From: Morganella psychrotolerans
GTDB taxonomy: Bacteria; Pseudomonadota; Gammaproteobacteria; Enterobacterales; Enterobacteriaceae
DNA: 64,000 nt
Direction: 5' to 3'
Assembly: GCF_001676055.1 (NCBI RefSeq)
Contig: NZ_LZEX01000003.1
Span: forward strand, 78,669 to 142,668
This document shows positions 59,694 to 64,000 of this stretch, in pieces. A program made the translations under genes and the position numbers. The notes under the pieces were generated by a model, which was not told the origin of the DNA, searched no databases, and saw only the letters and a program-made list of their open reading frames with translations. Numbering within the stretch: the first letter of the stretch is position 1; the number at the start of each line of letters is the position of its first letter.

Positions 59694-61342
59694 TGCGTCA
59701 CCTTCAACATATCAAGGTTTTGCCAGTACGGATGTGGATTAGATCTTGCCCGTTCTTTTTCAGTCTCTACACGCTGTAGCTGGCCAAGCTTAGCAAATTC
59801 AGGGACAACTTCTTCATCTACGATTCTTAGAACATTTTTTAAATGACGCTTCCAGTCTTTACGACCAAACTCGTCACGGCTTCGAATAATCGCCCAATAA
59901 AAACTAAAGAGTTTATACAAATCATCACCTGTAATAACGAAGCTTTTACAGCGGAAGCAGCCTAAAAAGTCATTACAGAACGAGCCATTTTTCGGTGCTT
60001 TATCGCCATTCTTAGGGTCTTTACAATGCCCTACAGGGACGCTTGGCTCTGCGCACGTTAGCTCTTTAACTCGTATCTCACCCATTAAGCCCAAGTTGCG
60101 CTTTGATTGCTCGGGAGCTTGCAGGTAGTGGTCAAGCGTTCCTGTCCCACTGTGTTTGGCTTGCCGCGCAGCAATTAACAAACTCTCACCACTCAGCTCA
60201 TAAATACCATTGATGAACGTCTTGCGAAAACGGCTTACATTAAGTTTCATCGTTCGACAATCTTCATCTCTTAAGTCGTACTCTTTGATGAATTTTTTGA
60301 TGTTATATCTAAGCAGCCTTTCTGCTAGAGAGGAGGCCGTACCTCTCTCGGCACCTATGTGGGCAACTCTAGACTCATAGACAAATAACAAGTCGGAATC
60401 GATAGACTTTCTCACTTGGCTATTACGCTCAATGATAGCCTCAATAAGATAAGCCACATCAAGCTTTATTCCTTGCACTACTTCAAGTTCCTGTGATTTT
60501 CGTAAATTGTGCAATTGCGTGGAGTTGCCTCTTTTTTTGAATACGGTTAAGAGCTTGCGGCAATCTTTAAGTGGGTGGTCGGTCAATGAGTCGGTAGTCA
60601 TATTGAGAAGCGGAGATGTGTTGATGCCTGTCTGAATCGCCACAGCTAACAAACACAGTGTTAACTGATAACCTGTTAGTGGTTCGGTCTTTTGATAAAT
60701 CGGCTTAATTGCTTGTTTTAGCGCAACCACCACCTGCCTTTTTTCATGGGGAGTCAGTGGTTTCTCGCCCTTTGCACGTTTACTTGAATTTGGAAATGGG
60801 CTCTTAGGAAAGAAATCACTGTTTAGGTTTATGTCATCAATGACTGACCAATAGCCCTTGTCCCTCATGTGTATCAGCATTGACTTGAGATGAGTGTAGT
60901 AACCTTTTAGGGTGTTATACCCTAACTCACAACCTCTAAGGTGCAGTAAATATTGCTCGATCAACTCTGGCGTAATGTCATCTTGTGTTAAGTCCTCACC
61001 CGCTGAATACCTAAATAATGTAAGGTATTCAGCGAAATGGAAAAAACCATTTTTAAAATAACCTTTTTGAGTTTCCTCGCTAAGAGCATCGGTATTTTTC
61101 AGCAGAGCTTTTGCGGTGTAGTACACTCGATTTGTAATGTCGTCATAACCTTTGCCATAGAAACGAGTAAAATTGACGTTAGAACCATTGCCACCTTTTG
61201 AACCGATATTCGGGTAATTCACTACAGGGTTGATTGGTCGGACTATTTCTCGATTTTGAGCAGTGTCAGTTGTTGACTCTACTGCCGATGTTTTCTTTAG
61301 CTTGTCTTTGTTAATAGACAGTTTTTTTCTTTGTCTCGCCAT
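59690..61342 (-). CDS. ginB-like recombinase with substituted first Arg
   Basis: 550 residues. Recombinase fold with box II SRFRKTFINGIYE and KHSGTGTLDHYL (His and Tyr), but the first catalytic Arg position reads GINTSPLLNMT. The N-terminal SAM-like core-binding domain is typical (TPELIEQYLLHLRGCELGYN). C-terminal Cys motif FCNDFLGCFRCKSF. Overlaps ginC; ginA starts 7 bp upstream. Confidence 0.8.
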   Translation of the reverse strand: MARQRKKLSINKDKLKKTSAVESTTDTAQNREIVRPINPVVNYPNIGSKGGNGSNVNFTRFYGKGYDDITNRVYYTAKALLKNTDALSEETQKGYFKNGFFHFAEYLTLFRYSAGEDLTQDDITPELIEQYLLHLRGCELGYNTLKGYYTHLKSMLIHMRDKGYWSVIDDINLNSDFFPKSPFPNSSKRAKGEKPLTPHEKRQVVVALKQAIKPIYQKTEPLTGYQLTLCLLAVAIQTGINTSPLLNMTTDSLTDHPLKDCRKLLTVFKKRGNSTQLHNLRKSQELEVVQGIKLDVAYLIEAIIERNSQVRKSIDSDLLFVYESRVAHIGAERGTASSLAERLLRYNIKKFIKEYDLRDEDCRTMKLNVSRFRKTFINGIYELSGESLLIAARQAKHSGTGTLDHYLQAPEQSKRNLGLMGEIRVKELTCAEPSVPVGHCKDPKNGDKAPKNGSFCNDFLGCFRCKSFVITGDDLYKLFSFYWAIIRSRDEFGRKDWKRHLKNVLRIVDEEVVPEFAKLGQLQRVETEKERARSNPHPYWQNLDMLKVTQ

Positions 61343-61349
61343 ATTTCAC

Positions 61350-62483
61350 CTACACAATCGCATCAATCTGTTGTTGATACTCAATCGACAAGTCATCGAC
61401 CAAATCATTAACCAAATGTAAATATTTCATCGTGGTTGTGATACTTGAATGTCCAAGCCGAGCTTGTAGGTACATCAACGGTTCAAATTTACTGCTTTTA
61501 TGCTCTAACATTCCTTTCAGCATGTGCGTTGCATAAGTATGCCTTAACATATGCGGTGATACGTGAAAGGGTAATTTAAGCGACTTGAGAGCCTTACCAA
61601 AAGCAGAACCTTGAGAAGCCCACCCTTGACCATCAGGCGTTAAAAACAAGCAATTTGACTCCACTTCCGACTCTTGTTGCTTCTGAAAACGAGCCTCATT
61701 GACATAACGCCACAAGTCCTCCATCAATCGTGTCGGGATGTGTATTTTGCGCTCTTTCTCACCTTTGGTTCGTGAAATATTGACCTCATAGTAAGCTCTG
61801 TTTCCAGTAGGCTTTCTTATTATATTCAAGGGAAACAGCAACAGTTCTTTTCGTCTAATTCCTGTCTGTAGACATAAGCGAACCATCAGCTTTAAGGTTG
61901 AATTTTCAATCGCAGATAAAAGATCTCGCACTTCAATTACCGATAAAAATTGAGCTTTTTTCTCAAAGGTTTTCATCATCAAATCAGAGCTGTATTTCTT
62001 ACCACCATTTCTTTCTGTATGAGCTAAAAACTGCTGGCCTTTATTCACTGAAACGGATTCTAGAGAGTAAGGTAATGACTTAAACCACTTACCGACGCCA
62101 TAAGAATAGAAACGCACTATCGTTCTTAAATGCTGATTGGTTGAATTTACCGACATGCCAAACTCACCAACACAAAGGTCACGATAAGCACTGACTAACA
62201 TTTCATCTTCACTGCTTTCTGAAATGTCTCGCCAATCCAAACTGTTCTGCTCACAGAATGTCAGGAATTGAGCTAGGTGATTGCCATACGTCCACCAAGT
62301 GTTCTCACTATTCACTCGACCTCGTTTTAAGCACTCATATACCAAGAACTGCAACGCCTCTACACAAAGCATTCCTGATTCAATCCCTAGATCTGAATTA
62401 TCAGTCTCCCAAGTTAGCAAAGGGAAGTTAGGGTATTTGACGCTTTCTATCTCAAAGTCAGATGTGGATTTGATGCAGAGCAT
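61350..62483 (-). CDS. ginA-like tyrosine recombinase
   Basis: 377 residues from ATG 62483 (an upstream GTG/ATG at 62510 is possible). Most classical of the set: GIRRKELLLFP, SPHMLRHTYATHML, LGHSSITTTMKYLHL, i.e. R-HxxR-H-Y complete. Presumably the main strand-exchange enzyme. First gene of the operon. Confidence 0.88.
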   Translation of the reverse strand: MLCIKSTSDFEIESVKYPNFPLLTWETDNSDLGIESGMLCVEALQFLVYECLKRGRVNSENTWWTYGNHLAQFLTFCEQNSLDWRDISESSEDEMLVSAYRDLCVGEFGMSVNSTNQHLRTIVRFYSYGVGKWFKSLPYSLESVSVNKGQQFLAHTERNGGKKYSSDLMMKTFEKKAQFLSVIEVRDLLSAIENSTLKLMVRLCLQTGIRRKELLLFPLNIIRKPTGNRAYYEVNISRTKGEKERKIHIPTRLMEDLWRYVNEARFQKQQESEVESNCLFLTPDGQGWASQGSAFGKALKSLKLPFHVSPHMLRHTYATHMLKGMLEHKSSKFEPLMYLQARLGHSSITTTMKYLHLVNDLVDDLSIEYQQQIDAIV

Positions 62484-62705
62484 AACAACCTCGCTGAACT
62501 GTACATGCACACAGTATAAAGAGTGGTTCTATGCTTCGCTATGAGAATTGGAATTTTTTATGCGTACCGTGATATGTAACACGTTACGGGGCAGATCTGA
62601 GCTAGCCACATTGGCTAACTCGAAGATGGACAGAAACGGTTTAGGATTATTGAACTAAACCATTTCTATCAGATTAGGAAAAGTATGTTGAAGCCTTGAA
62701 CGTTT

Positions 62706-62745
62706 GTTATGTGAATTTTTTCCCATTGATAAAAGAGTTACCACC
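62706..62745 (-). repeat. partial attC (5' half) after cassette 1
   Basis: On the minus strand ACATAACAAACGTTCAAGGC follows directly after the 62707-63231 gene, the stop codon TAA lying inside the ACATAAC core. The matching GTTRRRY end is not found before ginA, so the site is truncated at the element junction. Confidence 0.55.
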
Positions 62746-63231
62746 GTGCATTTCACCAGAACCATCTTCGACCGTAACAAATGAAGCATGTTTCTTTAAA
62801 GTACCAACCAGCGCCTCCAACTCAAGAGGGTCTTCGGGTTGTTTTGCAAATACAGAAGTTAAATTGTATGCGCCAGTGTCTTTAGTTGTACTAATAACGT
62901 ACTCAAAATCGCCTAATTCACTTAATAAAGTAGTTAAATTCAGGATTTTTCCACCACGGGATAAATTTGCATCAAACGCCAAAGCCCATACTGTTTTGTT
63001 ATATGGAAAGTCCTCTTGGTCTTCGTCATCGTTTCTTTCATATTCGACCAAGTAGCTTCCCTTAGGAAATGACTCAATACGTTGCTCCATTGCTTGGGCA
63101 ACTAATTTAGGAGACGAAGTGTTCGTAATAATACTCGATGCACTGTTCACTAAACTGATGGATAACAAGGTCACTCCAGCAGCTTTCTTCAACCACTTTT
63201 TAAGTTTAGAACGACTAAATTTTTGCTTCAT
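62707..63231 (-). CDS. cassette 1: exported hypothetical protein
   Basis: 174 residues with an N-terminal basic-hydrophobic signal (KKWLKKAAGVTLLSISLVNS). Soluble mature part without recognised motif. It lies between attC sites with its stop inside the core, as in integron gene cassettes. Confidence 0.65.
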   Translation of the reverse strand: MKQKFSRSKLKKWLKKAAGVTLLSISLVNSASSIITNTSSPKLVAQAMEQRIESFPKGSYLVEYERNDDEDQEDFPYNKTVWALAFDANLSRGGKILNLTTLLSELGDFEYVISTTKDTGAYNLTSVFAKQPEDPLELEALVGTLKKHASFVTVEDGSGEMHGGNSFINGKKFT

Positions 63232-63243
63232 ACTTCCTCATTC

Positions 63244-63348
63244 ACATAACGCTTAAATAGTTGGCGCACCAACTTTACCAACAAAGCGCGCCAAATCTAA
63301 AACCAAAACTGCCAAGCTCCATGCGTCCGTTTAAATTGTTTGTTATGT
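63244..63348 (-). repeat. integron attC site
   Basis: 105 bp; minus-strand ends ACATAAC ... GTTATGT are exact inverted 7-mers, with internal arms (TAACAAACAATTTAAACGG ... CTATTTAAGCGTTA) and the TTGGCAGTTTT motif found in Vibrio-type attC sites. Lies between the two cassettes. Confidence 0.75.
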
Positions 63349-63357
63349 CTTTGTTAT

Positions 63358-63762
63358 CTATAGACCAGCTAAAGAAATCATAGAAGTAGCCTGAAGCGCA
63401 TTTGTTTGAGCATGTTCATTAGATGATGAATGCTTTGGAATAAATTCTATGTTATGAGTATTACTACAATTATTAACCCACTGAACAGTCATACCACTAG
63501 TTCTTACCGCACAAAATATTACGTCACAATTAACTGAAACAAAATGAAGCAAACTAGTCTCCAACCTACTATTGGGATCGCCTTGACTCTCAATACCTAT
63601 TTTTACCCCATTAATATTAAGTTCAATTGTTATATCTGAATTTTCATTGATAATATTAATTATAGCATTAGGGTATTTAGCTTTAAGTTGATTAAAAATC
63701 TCTTTTAAAGTAGATGTTTTTCCACAGTTTCCTCGCCCCTGTAAGGCGTATATTTTTGCCAT
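63358..63762 (-). CDS. cassette 2: small P-loop NTPase
   Basis: 134 residues starting MAKIYALQGRGNCGKTSTLK, with Walker A GRGNCGKT at ~9-16; Walker B-like VNCDVIFCAVRTSG. A minimal P-loop domain of unknown substrate, encoded in a gene cassette, followed by an attC. Confidence 0.7.
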   Translation of the reverse strand: MAKIYALQGRGNCGKTSTLKEIFNQLKAKYPNAIINIINENSDITIELNINGVKIGIESQGDPNSRLETSLLHFVSVNCDVIFCAVRTSGMTVQWVNNCSNTHNIEFIPKHSSSNEHAQTNALQATSMISLAGL

Positions 63763-63810
63763 ATTTTTCTTACTCCATTCTGATAAAATATTTCAAACTA
63801 TCTTGAAAAT

Positions 63811-63877
63811 ACATAACGCCTCGCTCTGCGGAAAATTTGGAGCGCAGCGTAAAATTTGTCCGACAGCAGCGCTTTGT
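63811..63877 (-). repeat. attC interrupted by an intron
   Basis: On the minus strand GAGGCGTTATGT ends the site and ACAAAGCGCTGCTGTCGG begins it; the remaining RYYYAAC part is cut off by the intron starting at ~63876-63878. On the plus strand the junction is TTTGT followed by intron sequence, which is where group IIC-attC introns insert (TTGT/T). Confidence 0.7.
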
Positions 63878-64000
63878 GTACGCCCAGCATGGGCATGAAC
63901 TAATGAGGTGAAAGTCCTCTGTAGGAAGGTCACCGTTTAAATAACATACTGTTATTTAACGTTAACTACTAGCGAATGGCAAGGGCTTAATCGCGAGGTT
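63876..64000 (+). mobile_element. 5' end of a group IIC-attC intron
   Basis: GTGTACGCCCAGCATGGGC at the start (GTGYG-type intron 5' end), followed by AGGTGAAAGTCCTCTG and GCAAGGGC-like conserved RNA elements of group II intron domain I. Plus strand, opposite to the cassette genes, as known for class C-attC introns. The reverse transcriptase gene would lie beyond the window. Confidence 0.7.

Larger units (their letters stand above)
57270..64000. mobile_element. GInt-type (ginABCD) element 2 with cassette cargo
   Basis: An AT-rich block whose four minus-strand genes (order from the right: ginA 386 aa, ginB 550 aa, ginC 601 aa, ginD 134 aa) match the ginABCD set that defines GInts. To their right are two cassettes with integron attC sites and the beginning of a group IIC-type intron. 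The left border is ~57270; the right border lies outside the window. A palindrome GTTACATGTAAC lies at 57368-57379, near the left end. Confidence 0.7.

Noticed and set aside
1..64000. Prophage or phage-plasmid interpretation
   Set aside because: Several Ea22-like and phage-style small genes occur, but there are no capsid, terminase, portal, tail or lysis genes in the window.
1..64000. oriT/relaxase region
   Set aside because: No relaxase, coupling protein or type IV secretion genes are recognisable here; transfer genes may be outside the window.
63876..64000. Riboswitch or 5' leader instead of intron
   Set aside because: Location exactly at TTTGT within an attC and the GTGTACGCCCAGCATGGGC opening favour a group IIC intron.

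Overview
This window looks like part of a large, low-copy plasmid of a gamma-proteobacterium, most likely an Enterobacterales host. I infer this from gene families, Shine-Dalgarno sites and codon style; nothing in the window identifies a species. It has an iteron-type replication origin and initiator gene, a ParA/ParB partition operon with repeated centromere-like palindromes, a plasmid DnaB and a DinG-like helicase, a second ParB-like protein, orphan DNA methyltransferases, and dozens of small unrecognised genes. There are no rRNA or tRNA genes, and no conjugation or antibiotic-resistance genes are visible.

Layout. 0.1-3.4 kb: small plus-strand unknown genes. 3.4-5.3 kb: parB and parA on the minus strand, surrounded by 16-bp palindromes ATTTCGCATGCGAAAT. 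5.6-15.5 kb: plus-strand operons with a DinG-like helicase, a glutaredoxin-like protein, a C5-cytosine methyltransferase and many unknowns. 15.6-17.2 kb: an AT-rich minus-strand insert (AbiGi/DUF2971-like and DUF3223-like). 17.3-20.5 kb: small overlapping genes including an ASCH protein. 20.5-22.1 kb: an AbiE toxin-antitoxin operon. 22.2-25.3 kb: unknowns, including a protein with three winged-helix repeats. 25.3-29.8 kb: a decayed tyrosine-recombinase element of GInt (ginABCD) type. 29.8-33.1 kb: unknowns and an AAA+ ATPase. 33.2-33.9 kb: a HigBA/RelE-like pair on the minus strand. 34-41.6 kb: unknowns, a DnaJ-type zinc protein, an HELAH metalloprotease, a ParB-like protein and DnaB. 41.6-42.4 kb: an HNH nuclease on the minus strand. 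42.5-46.1 kb: a broken PAPS-reductase/DndC-like gene and small genes. 46.1-48.5 kb: oriV with dozens of iterons and rep. 48.6-57.2 kb: a very large frameshifted gene, an SGNH esterase, small genes and an N6-type methyltransferase. 57.3-64 kb: a second, apparently intact GInt-like element (ginD, ginC, ginB, ginA), then two gene cassettes with integron attC sites, the last attC interrupted by the 5' end of a group IIC-type intron that runs off the window.

The most striking feature is a plasmid-wide promoter module. About 26 times, always on the plus strand and nearly always just upstream of an operon, the sequence TTYGTCAGCGG (or a close variant) is followed, at 17 bp from TTYGTC, by a -10-like hexamer (GATACT, TTAACT, GATAAT). 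About ten copies are followed by a second conserved block, close to GTAAACAAAACGAATAAC, just before the ribosome binding site. This suggests that much of the backbone forms one coordinated regulon. Genes that look acquired (AbiE, the AbiGi-like pair, HigBA, HNH, the GInts) lack the module and sit between module-driven units.

At least eight genes, including rep, have frame breaks, several of them at homopolymers (A8 in rep, A9, A6, T7). This is either sequence error, real decay, or in selected cases transcriptional slippage; the affected entries are marked.
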